Assembly (NCBI GenBank): GCA_948329865.1
Contig: OX415249.1
Coordinates: forward strand, 65,015,580 to 65,079,579
Source: Linaria vulgaris
Taxonomy: Eukaryota; Streptophyta; Magnoliopsida; Lamiales; Plantaginaceae
Length of the DNA stretch: 64,000 nucleotides
Direction: 5' to 3'
The notes beneath the pieces were generated by a model, which had not been told where the DNA came from, ran no database searches, and saw only the letters and a program-made list of their open reading frames with translations. The translations under genes were made by a program, and so were the position numbers. Shown in pieces: positions 1 to 10,097 of this stretch. Position 1 is the stretch's first letter. Every line of letters starts with the position of its first letter.

Positions 1-785
1 TTCTTAAAAACGGTGTTGGTATGCGAGGCGTTGTGAAAACCCCCTTGACCACGACCATGGCCACGACCACCTCTTTTACCGCGTCAACCTCTATAGCCAT
101 ATCATTCTCTATGAGCACCTCTACTTTGACCACGACCACGACCTCGATTTGCATTATCATTGTTACCTCGTCCATAGGAGTTTGAAAAATTAATGGCATT
201 TGCCTTAGGTAATGCATGTGGTCCAAGAGGACGAGATTGATGATTTTTCATTAATAAGTTATTGTAACTTTCTGCCATTAACAACCTTTGTTGCAAGTCG
301 TGATATTTTGAAATATTAAGCAATATGTATTGTTGTTGGATATTTATCATGAACACATGGAAAGTAGAAAGTGTTTTCCCTATCGGTAAGCTTTATTCCA
401 CAATAAATAAAATCTAAACGAATCTTCATAAGCGCGGAGTTGTATGAGCTTACAGTTTCAAAATCTTGGAACCTTAAATTGTTCCAATCATCGGTGGCTT
501 TTGGCAACATGGTTTCCTTTTGATGGCCATATATTTCCAATAGGTTTGTCCATAATTCATGAGGATCGGTAACATCGAGATATTTCCTCTTTAAGGTTTC
601 ATATAAATGTTTTTTCATATAGATCACAGCCTCACATTTTTGTGGATTCGTATTTGTATTACTACAGCAAGAGTTTCAACGATACTTTTTGATCTGAGGT
701 ACAATTTTGTATCTAATTTCCATAGTCCATAATTCTTGTCGTTGATGTTGAGTATACAACTAACTGTACTCGTGAGGTTAGACAT
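1..785 (-). pseudogene. Copia gag polyprotein (UBN2-type), frameshifted, 3' end off window
   Basis: The minus strand starts at the ATG at 785 (MSNLTST..., followed by NINDKNYGLWKLDTKLYL). This is the typical N-terminus of plant Copia gag of the retrotran_gag_2/UBN2 type. After a frame break near 630 the segment at 627-316 carries LKRKYLDVTDPHELWTNLLE and FQDFETVSSYNSALMKI, the core gag helices. After another break the frame at 356-102 ends with KNHQSRPLGPHALPKANAI and an Arg/Gly-rich tail, which normally precedes the zinc knuckle. Domain order and wording match the family well. At least two frameshifts make it a pseudogene. Confidence 0.8.
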
Positions 786-1019
786 TTTTCCATCGTTTAA
801 CATGGGACGTTGTCTTTGAAGACTTCGAACGGAATTTTGAAACACTAAATTCTCGTTTTGGGTTTATACTAAATTTCTGGCAAAGAATTCATTGAATAGT
901 ATGAATATTTTGGGTTTATACTAAATCTTTTTCTTCTTTGGAGAGAAATGATATATTCTACATAGAGAAAAAAAAGATTGAGAAAATGTATCGGAGCGAC
1001 CAACTTCGTGCTGATAACG

Positions 1020-1230
1020 TGTTATAGAAAAACTAAAAACTATTGGGATTTATAGCAATATATTAAAAGGACATAGGTAAAGAAGTGAAAATAAGGAGTA
1101 TATTACTTGTGAATGGGTGTTTTTCTCTTCATCTTGATGGCTCCTTATATAGGAAATAATTTCTAACATCTTACACTATTTACAACAACTACTACTATTA
1201 TAAAATAGTATTTGTACATAATTTTCAACA
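1020..1230 (-). repeat. 5' LTR of Copia element (211 bp)
   Basis: The minus strand begins TGTTGAAAATTATG at 1230 and ends with CTATAACA at 1020, the usual TG...CA ends. A TATA-like stretch, CCTATATAAGG on the minus strand, lies at 1143-1152 and should be the core promoter. Only one LTR is in the window, so the ends rest on sequence form and on the break in the neighbouring TRIM. Just inside lies ACGTTATCAGCACGA, a leader often seen in this Copia group; I could not assign the primer tRNA. Confidence 0.65.
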
Positions 1231-1505
1231 ATGGCCACTTCCATATTTATAACATAGATGAATTTTTTAGTTATTAATTATAATCCAAGACCATATCTAT
1301 TTTCTCAACACGCCCCTCACGTGTGGTCCGATATTATCTTCGATGTATACATGAGCATGTCGCGAGCCCACGTACAACTTGGGTTGACTCTGATACTATG
1401 AAAGAAGTTGAAACTCATATTTTTCTATCTAAAATATCTTATCAAATGGGAGATGAAGCTTCTCTTTATTAAACATAATCTTAGACCATATATACCCTAG
1501 TGATG
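1231..1505 (-). mobile_element. TRIM-like mini LTR element, truncated by the Copia insertion
   Basis: Read on the minus strand: an LTR of about 107 bp (1505-1399), a primer-binding site TAGTATCAGAGTC at 1398-1386 (one change from the initiator-Met type TGGTATCAGAG), a non-coding interior of about 88 bp, a purine tract GTGAGGGGCG near 1320-1311, and the start of a second LTR (TGTTGAGAAAAT) at 1310-1231. The two LTR pieces share ATATGGTCT..GATTAT and other words. A tiny non-coding interior between a primer-binding site and a purine tract is the TRIM pattern. The left LTR stops exactly where the Copia LTR starts. Confidence 0.6.
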
Positions 1506-2139
1506 AAAATTAGACTTACAATTTATTTGACATTTTTTTTTTTGATGAAAACAAAGTTAAGAATGATACCTGAATATATACGTGCAGTGGTTCGCCATAT
1601 ACCAAACAACACTTCTGACCTTGATCGACTTTTTAGTATCATATATTAATACTAAAGTGTATTTTGTTTTGATTTATAAAAACCTAATCTCTGACTTTCA
1701 GCACGAAAGTTTGTAACATTATGAAAACAGCCAATATCAAACACCAAAACCATCTATAGCCATGTTGAGAATATGAAAGAATCACAGTTTGTCCCTACCG
1801 TGTTACTTCTGTTCTTTTTGTATCTTTGAATGAAACTTTGAGAAGTTAAAAGAGTTACATAAAAAGATTTGGAGTCATGTAATGTAAAAGTGAAACAAAT
1901 ATATACAAGTTGTGTGTAAAGTGGTAATTGGGTGGAGAGCACCACCCAACAATCACACAGTTTGTTAAGCCACTTTCCCTATAATACAAAGTTTGATGGT
2001 CCATTCTACTTATGATAGCACTTTTTGAAATATCTCACATGCAGATTATATGATTTGAAACGTTGAATAGGAAATACACATTATGCAGTACTATTATATA
2101 TGCTCAAGATAATATAGAAATAAATAAAAATATATATCC
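1506..2139. other. No recognisable gene or element
   Basis: AT-rich sequence. Short open frames on the minus strand show no composition or motif resembling a known protein, and no terminal repeats were seen. Confidence 0.5.
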
Positions 2140-2300
2140 TCCCTATCAGTTTAAGGTTTTAGATGAGATGACAAACTTAATATGATATAAGAGCTCATGC
2201 CAAAAGGTTCTGAGTTCGAATTTCACTGCTACTCAGGGGCAAACCCAGGAAAGTATTTTACACATGCCAAGGTGGGAGTTGAACTGAAGTGTGTTAGGGG
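2140..2300 (+). mobile_element. Possible SINE / tRNA-like remnant
   Basis: The stretch around 2145-2225 contains a sequence resembling a pol III B box (GAGTTCGAATTT near 2212-2223), preceded by CTATCAGTTTAAGG and ATAAGAGCTCATGCC. That order is common in tRNA-derived plant SINEs and short LTR leaders. No clear A box, tail or target duplication was found, so this is only a suggestion. Confidence 0.25.
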
Positions 2301-2363
2301 AAAATTTATTTTTTCAACCGTTACGTTGTTGATATGGTGAAAGCGATTATCAATATTTACTTT

Positions 2364-2487
2364 AAGTAAGTATGATATCACATAAATATGCCTCTCAAAA
2401 TCTTGATGATGCGGTAATCAGGACCTAAAGTAAGTATGATATCACATAAATATGCCTCTCGAAACCTTGATGATGCTGTAATCAGGA
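2364..2487. repeat. 64-bp direct tandem duplication, two copies
   Basis: Copy one starts at 2364 (AAGTAAGTATGATATCACAT) and copy two at 2428 with the same start. Both run through GATGATGC.GTAATCAGGA, ending at 2423 and 2487. Only a few substitutions separate them, so the duplication is recent. No function is suggested. Confidence 0.85.
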
Positions 2488-2612
2488 GCATTTTCTTCTT
2501 TTCTTTAATCGACCATTAATGTAGCTCAACTTATTTATACATCATTGACTCTTAGTTTTACAAACTATGTCTACAAAAAACTGTGCAGGATTTGACATAT
2601 TTAATTAGAATA

Positions 2613-3584
2613 GGACGAATTATTATTTGTGCCCTATATGTTTTAATTTTTTATGAAAATTTCCGTTATCTTTCGAATTATTGAAAATGCCCTGGATCTT
2701 TGCCACATTTTGTAGAAAATGCCCTTTGAGTGCCACATGTGAAATTCAGGCGACGTGGCATCCACTGTGGAGGAGACGTGGCAGCCACATGTAATAAACA
2801 TATATATATATATATATAATTATATAAATAAATAAATAAAAATCCTCATCACCACCACCGTTGCCCCTCCCCCCCCCCCCCCACTCACCCACACCCCCGC
2901 CGCATATCCGCCATTCGATCCAACACCTCCTCCTTCCCATTCCCATTCCCCTCCTTCAATTTCAACACCGTGAACCTCACCGCCGATCCAGGCCGAATCT
3001 CCGCCGTGCCGGCAAAATCCTGTTCGGGGTGGTCGGTGTAGGTGGCGAGATCCGATTTCGATCTGTACCGGGAGTGGAGCATGTGGGTGAAGGTTAGGGT
3101 TTTGGACACGCAGTGGGTGACGGGGGCGGCAGAGATGTGGAGGACGAAGTCGAGGGAGGTGGGGGAGTTGAGGTTGTTGAGCATGGCGGTGATGGCGGAG
3201 GGTTTGACTTTGAAGAGGACGATGTGTTCGATTAGTTGTTGTGGGGTGGTGGAGGAGGAGGATGACGTCATTGTGACGACGGAGGGCTTGCGGTGGCGGA
3301 GGGCGGCGGGGGTGGGGTGCATGGGGAGGGGGGGAGGGGCAACGGTGGTGATGATTAGTTTTTTTATTTTTTTATATAATTATATATATATATATATGTT
3401 TATTACATGTGGGTGCCACGTCTCCTCCACGGTGGATGCCATGTCGCCCGAATTTCACATGTGACACTCAAAAGGCATTTTCTACAAAAAGTGGCAAAGA
3501 TCCAGGGCATTTTAAATAATTCGAAAGATAACGGGCATTTTCATAAAAAAATGAAACATATAGGGCACAAATAATAATTCGTCC
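2613..3584. mobile_element. Pack-MULE (non-autonomous Mutator-like element), 972 bp
   Basis: Both ends carry an inverted repeat that starts GGACGAATTATTATTTGTGC and stays alignable for about 265 bp on each side (roughly 2613-2880 and 3317-3584). The element is flanked by perfect 9-bp direct repeats ATTAGAATA at 2604-2612 and 3585-3593. Long inverted repeats and 9-bp duplications are the Mutator signature. The interior holds no transposase. It holds a GC-rich host-gene fragment (2885-3322, minus), in sharp contrast to the AT-rich surroundings. A run of C's lies in the left arm around 2869-2882. Identity of the arms by eye is above 90 percent, pointing to fairly recent movement. Confidence 0.93.
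2885..3322 (-). pseudogene. Captured fragment of a stress-response A/B-barrel (Dabb) domain gene
   Basis: The minus-strand frame of 145 codons includes IEHIVLFKVKPSAITAMLNN, then FTHMLHSRYRSKSDLATYTD and HP. These are the hallmarks of plant dimeric A/B-barrel (Dabb) proteins such as the UP3 type, which are small proteins of uncertain, stress-linked role. After HPEQ the frame jumps to PGSAVRFTVLKLKEG, a segment that in UP3-like proteins lies further downstream, so a middle part seems to have been lost. The frame runs into the right terminal repeat at its start and stops inside the left arm. It is a transposon-borne partial copy, and the source gene is not in this window. Confidence 0.85.
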
Positions 3585-3593
3585 ATTAGAATA

Positions 3594-4440
3594 CACAAAT
3601 TATCAAGAGTATTCATGCCGTACATGTTGCAGGTTCTAAAGTCAATAGGATTAGGCTTCCATTTATTATCGATTTAGAGTTTCGTTTCAAACACTTATGC
3701 AGGTTTAAGATATATATACACACATTATAAATATATACACATAAGATTACTAAATACTTTACTTACTGTAATATATACAACGTACTGACAAATTAATTAT
3801 CACGTTAACCCGATAAATATAATAGCATTAATGGTCTTTTCTAGTTAAGAGTAATAAGCATTATATTTGAAAATTTTAGTTTCACCCGTGCCGGAGCCCA
3901 CGTAAGTCCTTACCTGGGTCCACTTGGCGTCATCCAATTTTCAATAACGTGCCACGTGTCAAGCGCAACAAAAAAGTTTACAACTTGCACCGGAGGGTAC
4001 ATGTTGAAAATATAGATGAATAATGTCCACCCTATTTAATAACTTATAGTTTCAATGATACATGTTAAAATGCAATGGGCCTTCACACACTCTTTATTAA
4101 TATGCTTTTCATTCTAAAGCTTTGAGGCATTCTTATATATAAACCTAAACAACACGAGAGTTGCTTGTGTATTTCTATTCGCAACTAGAAAAATCATAAT
4201 ATCTCTTCTTTTTAATGGACAAAGAAAAATTATATAAAAAGATAAGCACAGTGACATTACTGGAAAGTGGGAAACAATTATCGGAAAAGAATTACCGATA
4301 TAACCGTGGTTGACAGAACCAATTGCAAAGGCGTAGCAAGAGTTCAAATCCTTTGCATTAGGCTACTCCCAACTTCTACCCTTGATATATTCCACTTCCT
4401 TCTAAATGTTCATATCGACGGAACTACAAAGCATTGATTC
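3594..4440. other. No recognisable gene or element
   Basis: AT-rich DNA with no domain-bearing frame. The short minus-strand frame at 4114-4347 has no recognisable similarity and is treated as chance. Confidence 0.5.
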
Positions 4441-4443
4441 TTA

Positions 4444-4762
4444 GGCTTCGTTTGTTTCCCCGAAAAATGGAGGGAAAGAAAAAAAAATGAAGGAAAATCT
4501 TTTTTCCCTACTGTTTGGCGTTTTGAAATTTTTCTGGAAAAAAACAATCTTTGGAAAATAGAGGAAATCTAGAAAATCTTTGGTAAAAAGATAATAATTA
4601 TTTACCAATAATAATGCTTTTCCTTGAAAAATCATTATAAGGCAAACGCTTGAAAAAGAAGGAAAAATATTTTTCCTAAGAAATTTCCGAGAAAACCTTG
4701 TTTTCCCTCATTTTTCATTTAATTTTTATTTTCTCCCATTTTCTGGGAAAACAAATGGAGCC
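4444..4762. mobile_element. Tourist/PIF-Harbinger-type MITE, 319 bp
   Basis: The ends are imperfect inverted repeats: GGCTTCGTTTGTTTCCC on the left and, reverse-complemented, GGCTCCATTTGTTTTCCC on the right. They are flanked by TTA at 4441-4443 and 4763-4765, the 3-bp duplication typical of PIF/Harbinger. The inside is purine- and pyrimidine-rich and can fold back over much of its length. No coding capacity. Confidence 0.75.
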
Positions 4763-4765
4763 TTA

Positions 4766-5149
4766 GTTAACCAATCAACAAAACCGCAAAGGAAAATCGT
4801 AATATATAAATAACACAAGATTGACCAATGCTACTATATCAAGTTCCGATTCATATATACTAGAAACGTTGGCATGCAGTCCCCGCGTAATTAACCTTTA
4901 TTTTAAGTGTAATATATTTAGTTTGTATTGTAAAGATTATAACTTAAATTGGATAGAGAATCTACATATCTTACCATTCTTTTTATGGAAGAGAGGATTA
5001 GTTAATAATTATTTCCTCTAATAAAGCTTAAAATAATAACAAAATTAAATTCAATTACAATTATATCTTAACTAATAACCAAACTTAATAGTGTGTCTAA
5101 GGGTAAATATGAAAATAAAAAAGATTGGTGTCAACGTGGCGTCACATGG
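4766..5149. other. No recognisable gene or element
   Basis: AT-rich spacer between two MITE-like elements. The plus-strand frame at 4821-5021 has no recognisable domain. Confidence 0.5.
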
Positions 5150-5822
5150 CTATGTTGCACGGACACAGACACGACGACACGAATTTTCTAAAATCTCGAC
5201 ACCGCCGGGACATGGTTGAATTTTTTTATTATTAAAATATATTAAGTATCACAAATAAACTTATAAAATTAATATCGTTAAACCCAAATAAAAACTCATA
5301 ACCTACTTAAATTAGTTATTAACCAAAATAAAGTTCAAATAAAGCACTCATTTAAATTCAACTATTAATGTCAAATATAAATATAAAACCAAAATAATTT
5401 ATAAGAATACTCAAAAACATAAATACTACTCAAACCAAATCATGCATTAATTAAAAATTATTACTTTTAGTCCTTTTACTTAGTTATTTAAATTTTTACA
5501 ATTTGTTTTCTAACTCTTCATTTATTTGACAACTTATAATGTTATTTTAAATAAAATTTATAACACAAACAATTAACATATACAGTTTCTTTTGAACAAT
5601 GATAAAACATGTTGGAGACACCTTTAATAAGCGTCGGACACTCGTCGGACACGGCACCCTTAAATGTCCAACACGGGTGTCGAATTAATTTTTATTTATT
5701 TTAATTGAGACACGCCACGTGGCATATCCGATACATGTCTGAGAAGTGTCGGACGAGTGTCGGTATCGAATACGTGTCGGACACGAATACGACTGATGTT
5801 TTGAAGTGTCGGTGCATCATAA
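5150..5822. mobile_element. Foldback/MITE-like element with GTGTCGGACACG-rich ends
   Basis: The left end reads CTATGTTGCACGGACAC and the right end, reverse-complemented, TTATGATGCACCGACAC. Both subterminal regions are packed with GTGTC/GACAC words, many as small palindromes (GTGTCGGACACG type), around an AT-rich core of about 400 bp. This design recurs in plant genomes as a non-autonomous DNA element. No matching target duplication was found, so the family and right boundary are uncertain. Gypsy element E1 starts just after its right end. Confidence 0.5.
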
Positions 5823-5833
5823 TATAATAGTAT

Positions 5834-6359
5834 TGGTTTGACAATTGATCGTTTATATAAGTATGGGTCGGTTACAATGTAGTACAAGGGAAATACAACG
5901 AATCTATCTTAACAAACTAGGCCTAATCTAGGAGTCTCGATTAGGCTTGGTCCGGAACACCTCGAACTAATGCCTTGATGCTTGGACGACAGGGGTATAT
6001 CGGTAATTAGGTCGGATGTATATCGGTAATCATCTTCGATGTGCTATCGGGGACCACTCTCGATATGATATCGATAGTGTGGGGGTATGACGTGTCAGTG
6101 GAGTATGTGGGTTATCTCGATATCGAATACGATATCGAGAGTGAGATCGGTGATCTCCTTCGATGTGATGCGTGGTAGCTGCGGGATGATAATTACTTAC
6201 TTTGGGATCCAGACATCGCGTATTTATAGACCCCGGGATCCGGGGACCACAATATCATATCGGTGATTATCACCAATATGATGTCAAAAGTGGCCCCCGA
6301 TATGGTTAAATATGGGTCTGGTTTGGGCCAGGCCCAATATGCGGGAAATGTCCATATCA
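5834..6359 (-). repeat. 3' LTR of E1
   Basis: Plus-strand ends are TGGTTTGACAAT and CCATATCA. It aligns end to end with 12827-13351. It is dense in short ATATCG / CGATAT words. A TATA box, CTATAAATA on the minus strand, lies at 6221-6229. On the minus strand a purine tract (GGGGGAC, near 6363-6369) precedes it, consistent with the 3' LTR. Confidence 0.93.
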
Positions 6360-6722
6360 TGTAGTCCCCCAATTTGGGGATTCTTATCTTAGAGATAAGA
6401 ATTCGCAAATTTAATTTTAAATTTCCGGGTTACCTGTACCCTTCGTCCCACCAATTCAAATGACGGAGATCAAATTTGCGGGGAGTGCACTTTGTGATGA
6501 ACTTCGATGGACCCCCCAATGCAGTAGACGCATAGTTTGAGGTCCTCGTTTGAATTCTATGTTTCTTGGGATTTGAATTTCTTATAAATACGGGAATTGC
6601 ACTTTGAAAATTGCGATGGGCCCGCCGATGCAATTGTTCTATTTTCGTGGTTTTTTTGCGTAATAGGATAGCATATCGGGTTTCATCGTCGATATGAGGT
6701 CGAAACGCATATTCGATTTCGC

Positions 6723-6733
6723 CTATAAGTAGG
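6723..6733 (+). promoter_or_regulatory. TATA box of the E1 antisense gene
   Basis: CTATAAGTAGG on the plus strand, about 70 bases before a candidate 5'UTR intron (6800-6910: donor GGTATGT, acceptor TTTTGCAG) and about 230 bases before the ATG at 6942. Similar boxes precede the antisense genes of E2 and E3. Confidence 0.5.
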
Positions 6734-6910
6734 GCTTGTAAGAGACATTGAGAATCATAGTTTTCTGTGTCTTCTCTGTCGTTTAATGTAACTACATCGG
6801 TATGTATATCGGTAATTTTATTCGATATATTCCCCGATGTGTATTTCAATATCGTTGTTGTACTTGATTTATTATTATTTTCTCATGCTGATATTCCGAT
6901 TATTTTGCAG

Positions 6911-8637
6911 GTATATTTTATTTTTTGAGATATCCCGTGAGAATGCCTTTCACACAATTGATGCGTAAACTTCAAGCCGACCGTGATGTTCAGAAGGCTG
7001 CACTGGCTGCGACGGCCGCAGTCGTGGTGGCACCTGAAGCAGGGTCTTCATCTAACTATGATCTGAATAATGCATCCACTGAGGTTCTGCCAGAGGCATC
7101 GGGAGTTGAATAACCTCCCCTAGCACCGTAGTACCTGAAAGTATTAATAAGGAATGCCTTGAAAGTGTTCCTGCGACCGTTGGGTCCTTTAGCCAAGACA
7201 TCCTTGATGCGGTGGGAGGCCTGCATGGTGCGGCCAATCTCTTGGAGGTGTTGACCTCGAAACAGGAGGGTGTGGTTCCTCCGCCTGAAGGGACTGTGTT
7301 GACTGAGAGCCCAGATGTTAGGTCTCCTTCTGGTGAGTACGTAGCTCTACGTTCTGAGTCGATGGCCAACATTCGTTTGACCGAGAATGTTGATGGTTCG
7401 GGATCGAATGCCCATGTCAACTTGGGTGATTCAGTGGATGTGCCTTTACCATGGGGTCGGGCTATTCGAGCCCTAACCCTATTAGTGGCAAGGGAAAGGC
7501 GCGTGTTTCAGGTGCGACCGACAAGGGTAAAGGGCCACTGCAGGAGCCCTCGATATTGGGGGGCTTTGCCCCTATCTTTCCTGGAATTCCGATTACGAAG
7601 CCTGTCGTTGACCTGGCTAGGGTATCGGGAAATAAAAGGTCTCGTGACGGGACTGTCAACAGTGGCCACTCGTCTTCGAGTTCGGGCCCCAAGAAAGCGG
7701 GTGCAGTCAAATCCTACCAGCGAGTAGAATTCCCTGAAGCAGGTGCTGTGCGGGGAATGGTGCGGGCTTTTCCTCCTCCAGAAAATGTGCGGGTGCTTAC
7801 AGAATTCGAGCGGGCCCAGAATATAAGCCGCAACACTCACATGTTTCAGAGTGTATGTATCTTAGCATGACTTCGATTGATTATATTTGACTGTTTAACA
7901 TAACGTTGCCGATTGTATTGTGCAGATGGCAAAGCAGGCAGTCTCGTGTCTGAAGACAATTCGCGAGTCCAAGGGTGACCCTGATGATGTCGCTGTCGAG
8001 GCTGATATCTTGAGGATGGGGGAGTTCAACCCCATGGTGCTAGAGAAGTTGGAGGCTGACAAAGAGGATGCCCTGAAGACATGTCGTAAGCTCCGGGAGG
8101 AGTATGATTTGTTGAAGGCCAACTTCAAAACATTGGTGACTGAGATTGACCAAGGAGAGGCGCGTGAGCTTGCGGCCAACAAGGAGCTGGAGAAACTGAA
8201 GGCTGAGGTGGTGGCGGTGAAGGCCGCTAATGAACGTCTCTCGTTCGAGCTCTCCACTGCCAAATTAGCTCATTTGGACTTGGTATATATCTTGTTTATG
8301 ATATCTGCTTCTTATTTTTTTTTTGTATTTAATAGAGTTCAATTTGTAGGAACGTCGTCCTGATCTCCTCCGGGTTAGAGCGGAGAAGTTTATGGAAAGC
8401 TTGAGCTTCCGAGACTTAATTTTGAAGGTTCGGGAGGCAGCGTTTCATGCTTGCGTAGGGCAAGTATTGAAAAATGACGGTTTCAAGGACTCCCTGGCAC
8501 TGAGTGGGTTGAACCCAAGGCATGATTATAACGACATGCCGGTTGGTGGACTAGATGAGGTGGAGGATAGTCCGACCGAACCTGGCGTGTTTTCTGAGGT
8601 TGTTGAGAAGAAGACTAAAGTGTCCTCATGGGAGTAG
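6911..8637 (+). pseudogene. Antisense gene of E1: spliced coiled-coil protein, frameshifted at 5' end
   Basis: Opposite to gag. The 3' half reads as three exons in one phase: 7451-7852, intron 7853-7925 (GTATGT...TTGTGCAG), 7926-8282, intron 8283-8349 (GTATAT...TTTGTAG), 8350-8637 with a stop. Both junctions preserve phase 0. Exon two is a long charged coiled coil (LEADKEDALKTCRKLREEYD through ELEKLKAEVVAVKAANERL). The last exon has RDLILKVREAAFHACVGQVL. Upstream frames at 6942-7113 (MPFTQLMRKLQADRD) and 7212-about 7450 look like the same protein broken by two frameshifts. This matches the extra antisense ORFs known in Tat-lineage elements. Function unknown; similar genes occur in E2, E3 and E4. 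Confidence 0.8.
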
Positions 8638-8929
8638 CTGTTTGCTGTCTTTATTGTAACTTGAATTTATCCCTTTCCGGACTATTTCCAATTCGTGATT
8701 CTGTAACTGAATATTTATTTCTCTGTTGTCTTCATAATCTGTGACTCTGCGTGGCCTTGTTGTTTGATAACTTGTTGATTTTTTATTGTCATGATGATAG
8801 AGTATGCAGTATTTTGATATCTGACCCTGCATTCATTTCATTCTCGTATTGATGAGATTTCTTTAATCTGTTTGTTGTCAACAAGGGATGATTTAAATTT
8901 CCGCGGTGTTGGTAGAAACATGGGTAATC

Positions 8930-9575
8930 TGCCACCGCTCATTGGCATGAGCTTGTCTTTGGATATAGGTGACCCATTACCACTCATGGGTAGGAGCCCG
9001 CCCGTTATCACAGGGGGACCTGTTACCGCTCATGGGTATGAGCCTTTTCTTTGTAGGTGACCCGATACCACTCATGGGTAGGAGCCCACCCGTTATTACA
9101 GGGGAACCCGTTACCGCTCATGGGTAGGAGCCTTTTCTTTGTAGCTGACCCGTTACCACTCATGGGTAGGAGCCCGCCCGTTATCACAGGGAAACCCGTT
9201 ACCGCTCATGGGTAGGAGCCTGTTTTTTATAGGTGACCTGTTCCCACTCATGGGTAGGAGCCCGCCTGTTATCACAGGGGAACCCGTTACCGCTCATGGG
9301 TAGGAGCCTTTTCTTTGTAGGCGACCCGTTACCACTCATGGGAGGAGCCTGTCCGTTATCACAGGGGAACCCATTACCGCTCATGGGTAGGAGCCTTTTC
9401 TTTGTAGGTGACCCGTTACCACTCATGGGTTGGAGCCCGCCCGTTATCACAGGGGAACCCGTTACCGCTCATGGGGAGGAGCCTATTCTTTGTAGGTGAC
9501 CTGTTACCACTCATGGGTAGGAGCTCGCCCGTTATCACAGGGGAACCCGTTACCGCTCATGGGTAAGAGCCTGCC
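8930..9575. repeat. 88-bp tandem array in E1, about seven copies
   Basis: The word CCCGTTATCAC (or close variants) recurs at 9001, 9089, 9177, 9265, 9352, 9440 and 9528, a spacing of 87-88 bp. Each unit is itself two diverged halves of about 44 bp, both containing CGTTACC(A/G)CTCATGGGTA. One half ends in CCCGCCCGTTATCACAGG, the other in CCTTTTCTTTGTAGGTGACC. It lies just past the 3' end of the antisense gene. Tandem arrays near the 3' end are a known feature of Ogre/Tat elements. Confidence 0.95.
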
Positions 9576-9579
9576 TTTT

Positions 9580-10097
9580 GTCTTTCTGTCTATGTCCCTT
9601 GGTGATTATGTCGTCGTGGAGTCTATGGGTCGCCAGGCCCTGTAAAACATCACAGACAAGAAAGGTTTTCCGATGTAAAAACTTATGTGAAAGCACGGAA
9701 TGATACGCATGTGTTATCTGCGGAATGTTCCCTCAACCTGGGAATTTTAGTTTCATGAAACAAAAGGTGTTTGCATTGTGTTCTAACGTGCCTGTTGTAC
9801 CTGTTTGTACGTGTTGCACCTGTTTAGATGGATAATATTGAATAATCTGGGGCGATGTCCCCTGAATCCCTTCTTTTGAAAAGCGAGGGTTTAATATCCC
9901 CTATGTCCTTTTTGGACATAGTAATGTGTGATCCTTCGGGTTATGTACCTGTAAGAGGGCGATGTGTTAAACATATATCTATGGGAATACTCCCGAAATT
10001 CTGCGTGCAATTCTCTGCACTTCCGTAATATCCGATTAGGATATATCCCTGCATGAAATATGACATTCCATAAAGTAAGAATAAAAAAGTAGTGAAG
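9580..10097. other. Non-coding interior of E1
   Basis: Between the tandem array and the hairpin repeats. No domain-bearing frame on either strand. The place where polymerase and integrase would normally be is missing entirely rather than decayed. Confidence 0.6.

Larger units (their letters stand above)
1..1230 (-). mobile_element. Ty1/Copia retrotransposon, 5' part (LTR plus gag)
   Basis: A Copia element reads leftwards: 5' LTR at 1020-1230, a leader of about 230 bases, then gag running out of the window at base 1. Pol and the 3' LTR must lie to the left. The LTR begins TGTTGAAAAT and ends TATAACA on the minus strand. It interrupts a TRIM element whose remnant starts at 1231, so the Copia is the younger insertion. 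The target duplication cannot be checked because the other end is outside the window. Gag carries frameshifts, so this copy is not functional. Confidence 0.8.

Noticed and set aside
2861..3097. Plus-strand Pro-rich frame in the Pack-MULE
   Set aside because: Low-complexity product of the C-run and terminal repeat; it shadows the minus-strand gene fragment.
3042..3464. Plus-strand open frame of 140 codons in the Pack-MULE
   Set aside because: It is the reverse complement of the Dabb-fragment frame, in GC-rich DNA where long chance frames are common. It has no recognisable domain.
4114..4347. Minus-strand frame of 77 codons
   Set aside because: No domain, no matching context, AT-rich. Treated as chance.
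6430..6849. Minus-strand frame of 139 codons next to the E1 3' LTR
   Set aside because: It lies antisense to the promoter and leader of the E1 antisense gene and resembles no known gag or pol part. Probably chance.
7052..8263. Several minus-strand frames opposite the E1 antisense gene
   Set aside because: They overlap the well-supported spliced exons and have composition typical of reverse-complement shadows.
9199..9499. Repeated frames on both strands within the 88-bp array
   Set aside because: A repeat unit with no stop gives open frames automatically. No sign of selection.
8930..9575. CRISPR-like look of repeats and alternating segments
   Set aside because: The whole 88-bp unit is repeated, so the 'spacers' are identical, and the context is a plant retrotransposon.
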